Below the pieces are notes generated by a model. The model was not told the origin of the DNA, did no database searches, and saw only the letters and a program-made list of their open reading frames with translations. The translations under genes were made by a program, and so were the position numbers. This document shows positions 22,229 to 31,600 of a stretch of DNA of 39,474 nucleotides, one piece after another. How positions within the stretch are numbered: the stretch's first letter is position 1; every line of letters begins with the position of its first letter. Source of the DNA: Mycobacterium asiaticum (GTDB lineage Bacteria; Actinomycetota; Actinomycetes; Mycobacteriales; Mycobacteriaceae); contig NZ_LZLS01000171.1 in assembly GCF_001673365.1 (NCBI RefSeq), positions 1 to 39,474 on the forward strand, read 5' to 3'.

Positions 22229-23737
22229 ATGAAACAGCGGCTGAAACAGCGGCCTTTGCGACCGACGCGCAGCATCAAAAAGATCACCAACGGATTGGGC
22301 GCGCTGGATCGCGAACTGTTCGAAGCGATCGCCGAGACCCCCACGCCACTGCTCGATCGAGCCATGCCCCCGCTCACGCGGGCAGCCGATCACTCCAAGC
22401 TGTGGTTCGTCATCGCCGGACTGCTGTCCGCGTCGGGAAAGAACTCCGCGCAGCGCGGCGCCACCCGCGGAGTGGTGTCCCTTGCGATCACCAGCCTGTT
22501 GACCAACCAGGTCGCCAAGCGAATCCGGCGGCGCCCGCGGCCGCTCTACGACTCGGTGCCGCTGATCAGACGGACCCGCCGCCACCCCACATCCAACTCG
22601 CTGCCATCGGGGCACTCGGCCAGCGCCGCCGCGTTCGCCGTCGGGGTAGGGCTGGAAAATCCCACGCTGGGTTTCGGACTGTCGTTGTTGGCCGGCTTGG
22701 TCGGACTGTCCCGGGTCGCCACCGGCGCGCACTATCCCGGTGACGTCGTCATCGGGTTCGGTATCGGTGCCGGCATCGCCGTTGCGGGGAGCCGGCTGGT
22801 CCCGCCGATCGTCGAAACCGCATTGCCGAAAACCGAACCGCTGCGGGAGGACGCCCCGGAGCGGCCCGATGGATCCGGAGTGGTCCTGGTCGTCAACCCC
22901 GCCTCGGGCAGTGGCACCGGCGCCGACGTCGCCGACGAGATTCGCGCGGAATTACCCGCAGCCGAGATCATCGAATTGGGTCCCGACGACGACCCGTTGG
23001 AAGTGCTGCGTAGCGCCGCTGAACGTGCCGAGGTGCTCGGGGTCGGGGGCGGTGACGGCACGGTGTCCACGGCCGCGGCGGTCGCCGCCGAAGCGGGTGT
23101 GCCGCTGGCGGTTTTCCCGGCGGGCACGTTCAACCACTTCGCCAAGGACATCGGCTGCGACTCCGTGGCCAAGACCGTGGCTGCCATCCGTCGCGGCGAC
23201 GTGGCGTATGTCGATCTGATGTGCATGAACGACAGCCGAATGGTGGTCAATACCGCCAGCATCGGTGCGTACCCGACATTCGTGCAGGAGCGCGAGAAAC
23301 TCGAGCACCGCCTCGGCAAGTCGCTGGCGGGGATGTACGCGATGATGCATACCTTGCGCAACGACCAACCGGTGCGCATCCGCTACGACAACAAGACCCT
23401 GCAGACATCACTGTTCTTCGTCGGCAATTCGCTATACCTGCCAACGGGTTTCGCACCGTCCCGGCGCACGCGCATGGACGACGGCTTGATCGACGTACGC
23501 ATCCTGGAGACGGGTCGTCGGCTGGCCAAGGCCAGGATCCTGACCGCCCTGGTGTTGGGGCGGCTGGAACGCAGCCCGCTGTATCACGAGATGCAGGTGC
23601 CGGAATTCACTTTCGTCGCCGTCGACGCGCCTACGGTTGTGGCACACGATGGTGAGGTCGGCGAGGAATACGAGCAGGTGACGTTCGCCTCGAAGTACCG
23701 GGCACTGCCGGTCTTTCGCCCCCTTCCGAAGCGATGA
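22229..23737 (+). CDS. Fusion of PAP2 lipid phosphatase and diacylglycerol-kinase-like domains
   Basis: A 502-residue membrane-associated protein. The N-terminal half (about 1-195) is a PAP2 phosphatase with KRIRRRPRP, PSGHSASAAAF and SRVATGAHYPGDV in the right order, and several membrane helices. The C-terminal half is a lipid-kinase catalytic domain of the DagK/YegS type, with VVNPASGSGTGADV, VGGGDGTVSTAAAVA and FPAGTFNHFAKDIG. Joined in one chain, the domains could remove a phosphate from one lipid (such as phosphatidate or a polyprenyl phosphate) and phosphorylate another. ATG 22229 is chosen because TAGTGT (22216-22221) lies seven bases before it; the frame is open further upstream. It converges on the AraC gene, leaving three bases between the stops. 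Confidence 0.92.
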   Translation: MKQRLKQRPLRPTRSIKKITNGLGALDRELFEAIAETPTPLLDRAMPPLTRAADHSKLWFVIAGLLSASGKNSAQRGATRGVVSLAITSLLTNQVAKRIRRRPRPLYDSVPLIRRTRRHPTSNSLPSGHSASAAAFAVGVGLENPTLGFGLSLLAGLVGLSRVATGAHYPGDVVIGFGIGAGIAVAGSRLVPPIVETALPKTEPLREDAPERPDGSGVVLVVNPASGSGTGADVADEIRAELPAAEIIELGPDDDPLEVLRSAAERAEVLGVGGGDGTVSTAAAVAAEAGVPLAVFPAGTFNHFAKDIGCDSVAKTVAAIRRGDVAYVDLMCMNDSRMVVNTASIGAYPTFVQEREKLEHRLGKSLAGMYAMMHTLRNDQPVRIRYDNKTLQTSLFFVGNSLYLPTGFAPSRRTRMDDGLIDVRILETGRRLAKARILTALVLGRLERSPLYHEMQVPEFTFVAVDAPTVVAHDGEVGEEYEQVTFASKYRALPVFRPLPKR

Positions 23738-23740
23738 GCA

Positions 23741-24757
23741 TCACCGCGCTACGGCATCTTTGTCGCGGAGCAGTTTCCGGTAACCGGACGGGCCGGTGCC
23801 GAACCATCGTCGGCAGGATCGGGTGAGCACGCTCTGCTCGGCGTAGCCGAGTTCGCGCGTCAGGTGCGCTAACGTGATCGTGGTGTCGCGCAGATAGCGT
23901 TCGGCCGCATCCCGTCGCACCGCGTCGACCAGTCCTTCGAAGGTGGTCTGCTCGGTAGAAAGCCGGCGCTGCAGTGCTTTTGGGTGCAAATTGAGTTGAG
24001 CCGCGATGAGTTCCAGCGTGACCATGCCGGTGGGCAACAGCTGGCGGACCATGGTGCGAACCGATTGGGCCAGGCTCGAGTCGTGCTCGGTGATCAGGTT
24101 GAGGTAGCGAACCACGGACTGGTGGGCGAGGTGGTCGTGGTTGAGCGGCCGGCCGAGATCGGTACTGCGCAGCGTAAAACCGGATCTGCTCTGGGCGAAG
24201 TATGCCCGGCAACCGAAGTAGTCGCGGTAGTCCTTTTTCGGAGCGAGCGCGTCGTGCTGTAGGTGCACGTTGAGCGGTGTGTAGTGGGCTCCCAGCATTA
24301 CCCGCATCACTCCCAGTGAGTTTCCCAGGGAAAGTTCCATCGACTGCGGTATCGGACCCAATCCCGCTACCAGCATGCGGTATTCGAAGAACGAAAACTT
24401 CGGATCGTCAAGGGGAGTGATCCGCGCGGTGAACGCCGGGCTGTAAGCCGCCATGAACCTGTCGAAGATGACGAACGCATCGGCTGCCGTCGCCGCGGTC
24501 CGGGCGGCGACACCGACCGGCCCGAGGATTTCGATGCCCTGTAACTGTGCCAGGCGGCGGCCGAAGTCTGGCGTCGCAGTGGCTATTGCGGCGGACTCGA
24601 CGGCGGCAGTCGCCCTGCTGATCGGTACGAACACGTCGTGCTTACCGACATCTGAGACGCGAATTCCGGCGTCGCGCAACAGCTTTGTGGAATCGCCACC
24701 CAGCTGCCGGACGAGCGCCGGATAGTTCGACAGCGCCGTGCCACGAATGACGGCCAT
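23741..24757 (-). CDS. AraC-family transcriptional regulator
   Basis: A 338-residue DNA-binding protein. The long N-terminal region (about 1-200) is the ligand-binding type seen in mycobacterial and pseudomonad AraC regulators (ALSNYPALVRQLGGDSTKLL to GPVGVAARTAATAADAF). The C-terminal HTH_18 domain (about 225-330) reads LNLHPKALQRRLSTEQTTFE, then YLRDTTITLAHLTRELGYAEQSVLTRSCRRWFG. ATG 24757 is the start because a TTGACA/TAACAT promoter ends eight bases before it; the mRNA is near leaderless. It diverges from the cupin-WS/DGAT pair, which it most likely regulates. The effector is unknown. Confidence 0.9.
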   Translation of the reverse strand: MAVIRGTALSNYPALVRQLGGDSTKLLRDAGIRVSDVGKHDVFVPISRATAAVESAAIATATPDFGRRLAQLQGIEILGPVGVAARTAATAADAFVIFDRFMAAYSPAFTARITPLDDPKFSFFEYRMLVAGLGPIPQSMELSLGNSLGVMRVMLGAHYTPLNVHLQHDALAPKKDYRDYFGCRAYFAQSRSGFTLRSTDLGRPLNHDHLAHQSVVRYLNLITEHDSSLAQSVRTMVRQLLPTGMVTLELIAAQLNLHPKALQRRLSTEQTTFEGLVDAVRRDAAERYLRDTTITLAHLTRELGYAEQSVLTRSCRRWFGTGPSGYRKLLRDKDAVAR

Positions 24758-24765
24758 GTCCTCAA

Positions 24766-24793
24766 ATGTTAAACAAACGTCCCGAAGTGTCAA
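24766..24793 (-). promoter_or_regulatory. Consensus promoter of the AraC gene
   Basis: On the minus strand a perfect TTGACA (24788-24793) is followed after 16 bases by TAACAT (24766-24771). The AraC ATG lies eight bases further on. It is one of the closest matches to a housekeeping promoter in this window. Confidence 0.75.
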
Positions 24794-24867
24794 GACTTGG
24801 GCGGGGTCCGTCGCGGATCGTAAAGGCAGCGGTCAACCGGCCGTCAACCCATCCGAGAGGACGAACC

Positions 24868-25428
24868 ATGACACTGACCGTCGAACCCGCACTGATGACG
24901 ACGAACTCCGGCGCGCTGCTGCCACTCGTCGCGTTGCCACAAGGCGAACTGCTGACCGTCAACGAGGCCAACATCCCGTTGATCAACGACGCACTCGGCG
25001 AAGGCGTGCACTTCAAGCCGCTGCGCCTCGACCTCGAAGCCGGCGTCTGGGTAGTGCTCGCCACCATCAAGCCCGGCGCGAGCGTGCCGCTGCACTACCA
25101 CACCGGTACCGCCGAGGGTTACACCTTGTCGGGCTGCTGGCACTACCTGGAATACCCCGACCAACTGCAGACCGCAGGCTCATACCTGTATGAGCCCGCC
25201 GGCTCGGTGCACACCTTCGTCTGCCCCGAGTCCAACACCGAGGACACCGTGCTGTTCGTTCGTGTCGAGGGCGGCAACGTCAACTTCACCGAGGACGGTC
25301 AGTTTCACTCGATCGTCGACGCAGTCACCATTCGTCATTTGACCGCGACGCTGGCCGAGGAGCAGGGGCTGGGCCCGGTCGGCTACATCGCCGGCGGCGC
25401 GGCCGGCTACATCGGCGAACACGCGTAA
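24868..25428 (+). CDS. Cupin protein (2,4'-dihydroxyacetophenone dioxygenase family)
   Basis: A 186-residue soluble cupin. The metal site is in VPLHYHTGTAEGYTLSG, with a second cupin motif around YLYEPAGSVHTFVCPE; these supply the histidines and glutamate expected for a mononuclear metal. The pattern is that of 2,4'-dihydroxyacetophenone dioxygenase relatives, which cleave a C-C bond next to a carbonyl; the true substrate here is not known. ATG 24868 follows a GAGAGGAC ribosome binding site. It is transcribed away from the AraC regulator and is followed 32 bases later by the WS/DGAT gene, so a cupin-WS/DGAT operon under AraC control is likely. Confidence 0.88.
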   Translation: MTLTVEPALMTTNSGALLPLVALPQGELLTVNEANIPLINDALGEGVHFKPLRLDLEAGVWVVLATIKPGASVPLHYHTGTAEGYTLSGCWHYLEYPDQLQTAGSYLYEPAGSVHTFVCPESNTEDTVLFVRVEGGNVNFTEDGQFHSIVDAVTIRHLTATLAEEQGLGPVGYIAGGAAGYIGEHA

Positions 25429-25460
25429 CTGCGCTACGCCGCACAGACAGGAGAATGAAA

Positions 25461-26816
25461 ATGCAACTAATCGCACCGATGGATTGGGTGATGCTCTCGG
25501 CGGAGTCCCGAGAGCACCCCATGCACGTGGCCGGTCTGCAGTTATACCAACCGCCCCCCGGAGCCGGACCGGATTTCATCCGAGGCGTCTACGAGGCGAT
25601 GCTGGCCCACCGGGAAGCGCAGCCGACGTTCCGTAAGCGTCCGGCTCAGATTCTCGGCGGAATGCCCGGCGTCACTTGGTCATTCGATGACGAGATCGAC
25701 CTGGAATACCACCTGCGCCGCTCAGCTCTGCCCGGACCCGGGCGGGTTCGGGAACTGCTCGAGCTGACCTCGCGGTTACACAGCGGTCTGCTCGACCGGC
25801 ACCGCCCGTTGTGGGAGACCCACCTGATCGAAGGACTGCAAGACGGCCGCTTTGCCGTCTACACCAAGATGCACCACGCGTTGGTCGACGGCGTTTCCGC
25901 CTTGGACCTGTTGCAGCGGTCGCTGTCGTCAGGTCCCAGCGACGACCAGATTCGGGTGCCGTGGGACTTGCCGCCCGCCGTCCAAGCGTCGCAGCCGACC
26001 AACGGGCCATTGGGCCGGGCCGTCGGCACGGCGAAATCGTTGGCGGGCCTTGCTCCTGCGACGGTTGCGCTGGCGCGAGGCGCTCTGCTCGAACAGCAGA
26101 CGGCATTGCCGTTCCGCGCGCCACGCACCATGCTCAACGTTCCGATCGGCGGGGCCCGCCGGTGTGCGGCGCAGTCGTGGTCGCTGGAGCGGGTCAAAGC
26201 CGTCAAGAATGCCGCCGACGCGACCGTCAACGACATAGTGCTGGCCATGTGCGCGGGTGCCCTGAGGTCCTACCTGTTGGACCGAGACGCGCTTCCGGAT
26301 GCGCCGTTGGTGGCGATGGTGCCGGTGAGTCTGCGCAAGCCCGGGGACCCTGCCGGGGGCAACATGGTCGCCGCGGTGCTGTGTAACCTCGCGACCCACC
26401 TGGATGATCCGGCGAAGCGTGTGGAGGCCATCAAGACGTCGATGCGCGAGAGCAAGCGGGTGTTGTCGCAACTGTCGAAGACCCAGGCGATGGCGCTTTC
26501 GGCGACGACGGTGCTCGGGCCGGCGATCCTGGCGGGCCTGCCCGGTCTCGGCGGCGCCCCGCCGACCTTCAACGTCTGTGTTTCCAACGTGCCCGGCATG
26601 CGGAATCCGCTGCACCTCAACGGTGCCCGGCTCGACGGCAGCTATCCGATGTCGATCGTGCTCGACGGGCAAGCGCTCAACATCACCCTGGCCAGCAGTG
26701 CCGATAGCCTGGACTTCGGTCTGGTGGGGTGCCGCCGTTCGGTGCCGCATCTGCAGCGGCTGCTGGGTGATCTGGAGACTTCGCTGAAGGACCTGGAGCG
26801 CGCGGTCGGGCTCTGA
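25461..26816 (+). CDS. Wax ester synthase/diacylglycerol acyltransferase (WS/DGAT)
   Basis: A 451-residue bifunctional acyltransferase that esterifies fatty alcohols or diacylglycerol with acyl-CoA to make wax esters and triacylglycerol. The catalytic motif MHHALVDG is near 137-144. The N-terminal PMDWVMLSAESREHPMHVAG and the NVPGMRNPLHLNGARL segment are typical of mycobacterial Tgs proteins. ATG 25461 is chosen over ATG 25455 because AGGAGA (25449-25454) has proper spacing only to the former. It sits between a cupin and a methyltransferase gene on the same strand. M. tuberculosis has many paralogs of this length, and nothing shows which lipid this one makes. It probably associates with the inner membrane or lipid bodies. 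Confidence 0.95.
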   Translation: MQLIAPMDWVMLSAESREHPMHVAGLQLYQPPPGAGPDFIRGVYEAMLAHREAQPTFRKRPAQILGGMPGVTWSFDDEIDLEYHLRRSALPGPGRVRELLELTSRLHSGLLDRHRPLWETHLIEGLQDGRFAVYTKMHHALVDGVSALDLLQRSLSSGPSDDQIRVPWDLPPAVQASQPTNGPLGRAVGTAKSLAGLAPATVALARGALLEQQTALPFRAPRTMLNVPIGGARRCAAQSWSLERVKAVKNAADATVNDIVLAMCAGALRSYLLDRDALPDAPLVAMVPVSLRKPGDPAGGNMVAAVLCNLATHLDDPAKRVEAIKTSMRESKRVLSQLSKTQAMALSATTVLGPAILAGLPGLGGAPPTFNVCVSNVPGMRNPLHLNGARLDGSYPMSIVLDGQALNITLASSADSLDFGLVGCRRSVPHLQRLLGDLETSLKDLERAVGL

Positions 26817-26868
26817 CTCTGAGACTGACATGTCGCCGGCGAGCCCAGCAATGGTACGACTAGGAGTC

Positions 26869-27522
26869 ATGGCAGAGCAGTCTTTTACCCCGGCCGCGGG
26901 TAACCCGAAATACACCAAGTACTACGACACCGTCATTGCGTTGCTGACGCGCGAAGGCACCTGGCGCTCCGCGGCCATCCGGCAACTCGGGCTGGTGCCG
27001 GGTGACACCGTCGTCGACATCGGCTGCGGCACGGCGTCATTGGCGATACGGATGAAGCAGCATCAGCCGGGCGCGCGGGTGATCGGGGTGGATCCCGACC
27101 CGGAAGTTCTCGATATCGCGCGTGCGAAGGTGCGCAAAGCCGGTGTCGATGTCGAATTCGTCAACGGCATGGGGGACAAGGCTGCCGAGCTGGTGGGGCC
27201 GGGAACCGCCAGCAAGGCAGTGTCCAGCTTGGTGCTGCATCAGTGCCCGGTGCCGATGAAGAAGGCGATCATCGCCAACATGTTCACGCTGCTGCGACCG
27301 GGCGGCGAACTGGTCATCGCCGACTTCGGGCTACAACGCGACGCCGTGATGCGACTGGGATTCCGGTTTGTGCAATGGGCAGACGGCAAGGAAGACACCC
27401 AGCCCAACGCCGACGGAATCCTGCCGCAGCTGATCGAGGCGGCGGGTTTTACCGGCGTCGCCGAAACAGCGGTGGTCAAGACGGTCTCGGGATCCATCTC
27501 GATCTACCATGCGCGGCGGTGA
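26869..27522 (+). CDS. Class I SAM-dependent methyltransferase
   Basis: A 217-residue cytoplasmic methyltransferase. Motif I is VVDIGCGTASLAIRM, followed by an acidic ribose-binding end (GVDPDPEV), a mid-domain segment SSLVLHQCPVPMKKAI (position of motif II), and LLRPGGELVIADFG (motif III). It resembles ubiquinone/menaquinone-type methyltransferases, so the acceptor could be a small molecule or lipid. ATG 26869 is preferred; TAGGAG just upstream is close (two bases) but usable. ATG 26851 is in frame and lacks a ribosome binding site. It lies 52 bases after the WS/DGAT gene and may be co-transcribed with it. Confidence 0.88.
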   Translation: MAEQSFTPAAGNPKYTKYYDTVIALLTREGTWRSAAIRQLGLVPGDTVVDIGCGTASLAIRMKQHQPGARVIGVDPDPEVLDIARAKVRKAGVDVEFVNGMGDKAAELVGPGTASKAVSSLVLHQCPVPMKKAIIANMFTLLRPGGELVIADFGLQRDAVMRLGFRFVQWADGKEDTQPNADGILPQLIEAAGFTGVAETAVVKTVSGSISIYHARR

Positions 27523-27528
27523 CACCGG

Positions 27529-27534
27529 TAGCGT
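27529..27534 (+). promoter_or_regulatory. -10 box of the lipoprotein gene (leaderless)
   Basis: TAGCGT lies six bases before ATG 27541, so transcription is predicted to start on the A of that ATG. This favours 27541 over the GTG three bases earlier. Confidence 0.45.
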
Positions 27535-27540
27535 TGGGTG

Positions 27541-28647
27541 ATGTTGCCCGCAAATCCAGCAAAGCCCGCCAAGGTTTTGGCAGTCGCGTGCGCGGCGGTC
27601 ATCCTCGTCGCCGGGTGCAGTAACTCCAAACCGTCGGGTTCGAACCCCGCATCGAGTTCAGGCTCGAGCGCGGCGTCGAGTTCAGGTCCCGGCTCCCACA
27701 CCGCCGGCCCGCCCGGTGCGCTGTTCACCACCAACGTGCCGTGGAATGTCGACATCTCCGGAGCGGCTAGGGCGGGTCGCTCCGATGCGATCATCCACGC
27801 ACTGAGCGAGGCGGGCGGCTGGGGAACCGGAGGGTTGCAGACCGACTTTTCCATCCCCGTTTTCTTCGCAGACAGCAACACCCGGCGAATGCAGGTTGTC
27901 GGGACAGAGGACTATTGCGGCGGCGGACCGGACTGCGACCCCGTGCCCGCGCAGATGCCGGTGCCGGCAGGGGCCTACATCGAGGGCTCGTCAAATCTCA
28001 AGTGCGACACCACCGGTGCCACCGAAGGTCAGGAAGACTGCCACCTACTCGTCGTCGATCGCGACCAGCACAAGCTCTACGAGATCTATCACGGCAGTCA
28101 GTCCGGCGAAAACATCACAGCGCAAGCATTTTTCATCTGGGATCTGGCCAAGAGCTACCCGGAAACCCTGCGTGGCGACCAGTGCACCAGTGCTGACGCC
28201 GCGGGCTTCCCGATTGCCGCGATGACCCCGACCGCCGACGAAGTGGCCTCCGGCACAATCAATCACGCGATCCGCTTCATCCTCCCCAACGATCGGATGA
28301 AAGAGGGCGTCTACGTGCGTCCGGCCACCCACGCCGGTGGTCCGACCAGCTCCGAACCCAACGCGGCGCCCTACGGCGTGCGGTTGCGCCTGCGCGCCGA
28401 CTTCGACGACTCGCACTTCTCCAAGTCCGAGAAGGTAGTCATCGCCGCGTTGAAGAAGTACGGGATGCTGCTGTCCGACGGCGGACAGGTGCCGCTCACC
28501 TTCGCCGCCGACCGGACCAGCACCAAGAAGTGGTCCGACCTCGGTATCACCGCGCAGTCCTTCAACGGCATCGGCGTCGACCAGTTCGAGGTCGTCGAAC
28601 TCGGCAACGAGGTGAACCTCACTTACGAGTGCGTCCGCAACAAATAG
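27541..28647 (+). CDS. Putative exported lipoprotein
   Basis: A 368-residue precursor with a lipoprotein signal peptide: basic start (PAKPAK), hydrophobic core VLAVACAAVILVAGC and the lipobox cysteine near 26. A Ser/Gly/Pro-rich linker of about 35 residues follows, then a soluble domain with many cysteines (YCGGGPDCDP, LKCDTTG, EDCHLL, DQCTSA, TYECVR) that could form disulfides outside the membrane. The family is not recognised. Starts are GTG 27538 or ATG 27541; the TAGCGT box makes 27541 the leaderless start. The last 29 bases run over the end of the convergent PKS-oxoamine synthase gene. A surface role is likely; no enzyme motif is apparent. Confidence 0.85.
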   Translation: MLPANPAKPAKVLAVACAAVILVAGCSNSKPSGSNPASSSGSSAASSSGPGSHTAGPPGALFTTNVPWNVDISGAARAGRSDAIIHALSEAGGWGTGGLQTDFSIPVFFADSNTRRMQVVGTEDYCGGGPDCDPVPAQMPVPAGAYIEGSSNLKCDTTGATEGQEDCHLLVVDRDQHKLYEIYHGSQSGENITAQAFFIWDLAKSYPETLRGDQCTSADAAGFPIAAMTPTADEVASGTINHAIRFILPNDRMKEGVYVRPATHAGGPTSSEPNAAPYGVRLRLRADFDDSHFSKSEKVVIAALKKYGMLLSDGGQVPLTFAADRTSTKKWSDLGITAQSFNGIGVDQFEVVELGNEVNLTYECVRNK

Positions 28648-31600
28648 CGAGTTCCTCGGTGAGTGCCGTGATCGCGTAACGGATCTGCTCTTCGGTGTGG
28701 CAACTGGTGATGAAGAATCGCAGCCGCGCTTTGTCTTCGGGCACCGCGGGATACAGGATCGGGTTGACGTTGATGCCGCGCTTCATCAGGGCATTGGACA
28801 GTCTCAGCGCGGTCATCGAGTCGCCGACGATGCAGGGAACGATCGGGGTGTCCGCGCTGTCGCCGGTGTCGAGCCCCGCTTCGCGGGCCAGGTTCAGAAA
28901 TAGCGACGACAACGTGCGCAGCCGGTGCAGGTGGGCCGGTTCACTGCGGATCACCTGAATCGCGGTCAGCGCGGCTGCGGCGATGGTCGGTGGTATGCCG
29001 CCGCTGAAGATGAACCCGGGCGTCGTGTACTTGAGAAACTCGATCAACTCACGGCTTCCGGCAACGTAACCGCCGCAGGCGGCCAGCGCTTTCGACATTG
29101 TGCCGGACCACAACTCGACGGCGGCCCGGTCGACGCCGAAGTGTTCTCCGATGCCGCCGCCGGTCGCCCCGATCACGCCGATGCTGTGCGCCTCGTCGAT
29201 CATCAGCAGCGCGCCATGCTTGTTCTTCACGTCGATGAAGGCGGGCAGGTCTGCGATATCGCCGTCCTGGCTGTAGACGCCCTCGATGACGACCAGCACT
29301 CGACGGTACTGGTGCCGGATACCGGTCAGCAGTACGTCGAGCGCCGCGGCGTCATTGTGCGGGAACGGTCGGCGAGTGGACCCGGATAGCTTGCAGCCCT
29401 GCACAATACTGTCGTGCGCGAGGCTGTCATGGATGACCAGATCGCCTTCGCCGAGCAGATGACCGATCACGGTGACATTGGTGGCGTGCCCGTTGACCAG
29501 AGCCAGCGCGTCCTCGGTGCCCAGCAGTCTGGCCAACTCCAGCTCCAGGTCGCGGTGAATGGGCTTCTCGCCGGCCAACAGTCGCGACGCCGAGCATGAG
29601 CTGCCCCAGCGGCGCACCGCGTCGGTCATGGCGTCCGCCACCGCCGGGTGACCCGACAGACCGAGGTAGTTGAAGCTGGAGAAGTTGATCACCTCGACGC
29701 CATCGATGATCGAGGTGTCGTCGGTGACGCCGTCGTTGACCACGAAGTAGGGGTTGTCGATGCCGGCCGCCGCGACCGAGGCGATTCGCGCCGCCAGTGC
29801 CTTGACCTCCTCGAAATCGCCGATCCGGGTCTGGGGGATGACGGCCGGCGCGTCAGGGCTTGGCGCGCAGTCGATTTCGTGCGCCTGTCCGCCCGCCATG
29901 GCGATCACGTCGGCGATCGTCGTGGCCGGCCCGAACATTGCGGGGTCGATCGTCAGGCCGGGAACCCGCCGCTTCAGGCCGCCGAACAGGTCGGTCACCA
30001 TGATGGAGTCGAATCCAAGGTCGCCGACGATGGTCTGGCTGGTGCGTAGCCGCCGATCGGGGAACCCGCTGATCCGCGCGATCTCCGAACGCACGATCGT
30101 CGCGTTCACGTCGGGCTGCCCTGCCGGTGTGTCGCTCTCGGGCGCGGACAGCGTCGGCAGGTCGCCGCCGGCGTACGCAGCGAGCACGGCGGCTTGTTCG
30201 CGGAACAGCGAGATGAGGTTTTCCATCGTTGCTTCCCTGGAGGTGGTGGGTGTGCTTGCGTCTTGCCGGATCCAGAACCGGTTCGCGGTGCTGAACTGGT
30301 AGCCGCGCAACCGGTGAGCCACTTGGGCGTGCTTGGGATAGAGCAACTCCCAGTTGGGATTCAGTCCGTCGCGGTAGAGCGCGGCGACGGTCTCCGGCAT
30401 ACCCGTCGCAACACTGATCCCCGGTGGAGCGTTGTTGTGGGACCTTCGGATCATCGGCGCAAGTGTTGCCCGGGAGCCGAATTCGACGAGATGCGTCGGT
30501 TCGGCATGCATTGCTTCGGTAGCCGCGTCGGCGAAGCGGACCGTTGCCCCGACATGGGCGACCCAGTAGTCGGCGTCCATCGGTTCGTCGTCACCAAGTA
30601 GGCTGCCACGCAGTGTGGAATAAATTGGGAATAAGGGCAATTCGTAACTGCACTGCGCGGCCACGGTGGCGAACTGCTCAACCATCGGCTCCATCAACCG
30701 TGAGTGGAACGCATGCGACACATTCAGCCGGCGCACCTTGATCCCGGTCTCGGTCAGCTTGCGCTCCGCTTCGTCAATGGCCTTTATCGCACCGGACAAT
30801 ACGATCTCGTCGGGTCCGTTCACCGCGGCGAGATCCAGTGGTAGCCCGGCGACGGCCTCGACGCTGGCGCGCACCGCGAGCATGCCGCCGCCGACGGGCA
30901 ATTGCTGCATCAGGCGACCACGCGCGGCGACCAGTCGGCAGGCGTCGTCGAGGCTGAACACCCCGGCGACGGCGGCGGCGGCGTATTCGCCGATGCTGTG
31001 GCCCAGCAGCCAAGCGGGCTCGGCGCCAAGCTCGATGAGGGCATGTGCCTGGGCGTACTGCAGCGCGAAAATGGCAGGCTGGGCGAACTCGGTTTCGTTG
31101 ACTCGGTCGTCATCCATCACGTCGCGGATCGGCAGTCCGAGGTGCGGCAGCAGCGCGGTCTGGACCCGGTCGAAAGCATCGCGGAAGACAGCGCTGCTCT
31201 CATACAGTGCCGTTGCCATGCCGGGGGATTGGGTGCCTTGACCGCTGAACAGCCAGCCCGCCGACATCACGCCGACGGTCCCGCTCTCCGCGTTATCGCC
31301 ACGCAGGACCGCCAACGTCTCGGCGCGATCGGTGGCGATGATAGCCAGCCGTGCGGGGCCCCGAGCTTTGATCCGGTTGCTCGACCAGCACAACTGATCC
31401 AGTGGCGCGGTGCTGGCCGCGATGTCGTCAGCGAGGCGAGAAGCGTTGCGGCGCAGTCCCTCCGGTGAGTCTGCGGCAAGGGTGAGAATGCCGGCGCCTG
31501 CTTCCATGGTAGACAGCTCGGTCTGGACTGCCGCAACGCCATTTGCCGGACGGGCCAGCACCACGTGAGAGTTGGTGCCGCCCAGGCCGAAGCTCGACAC

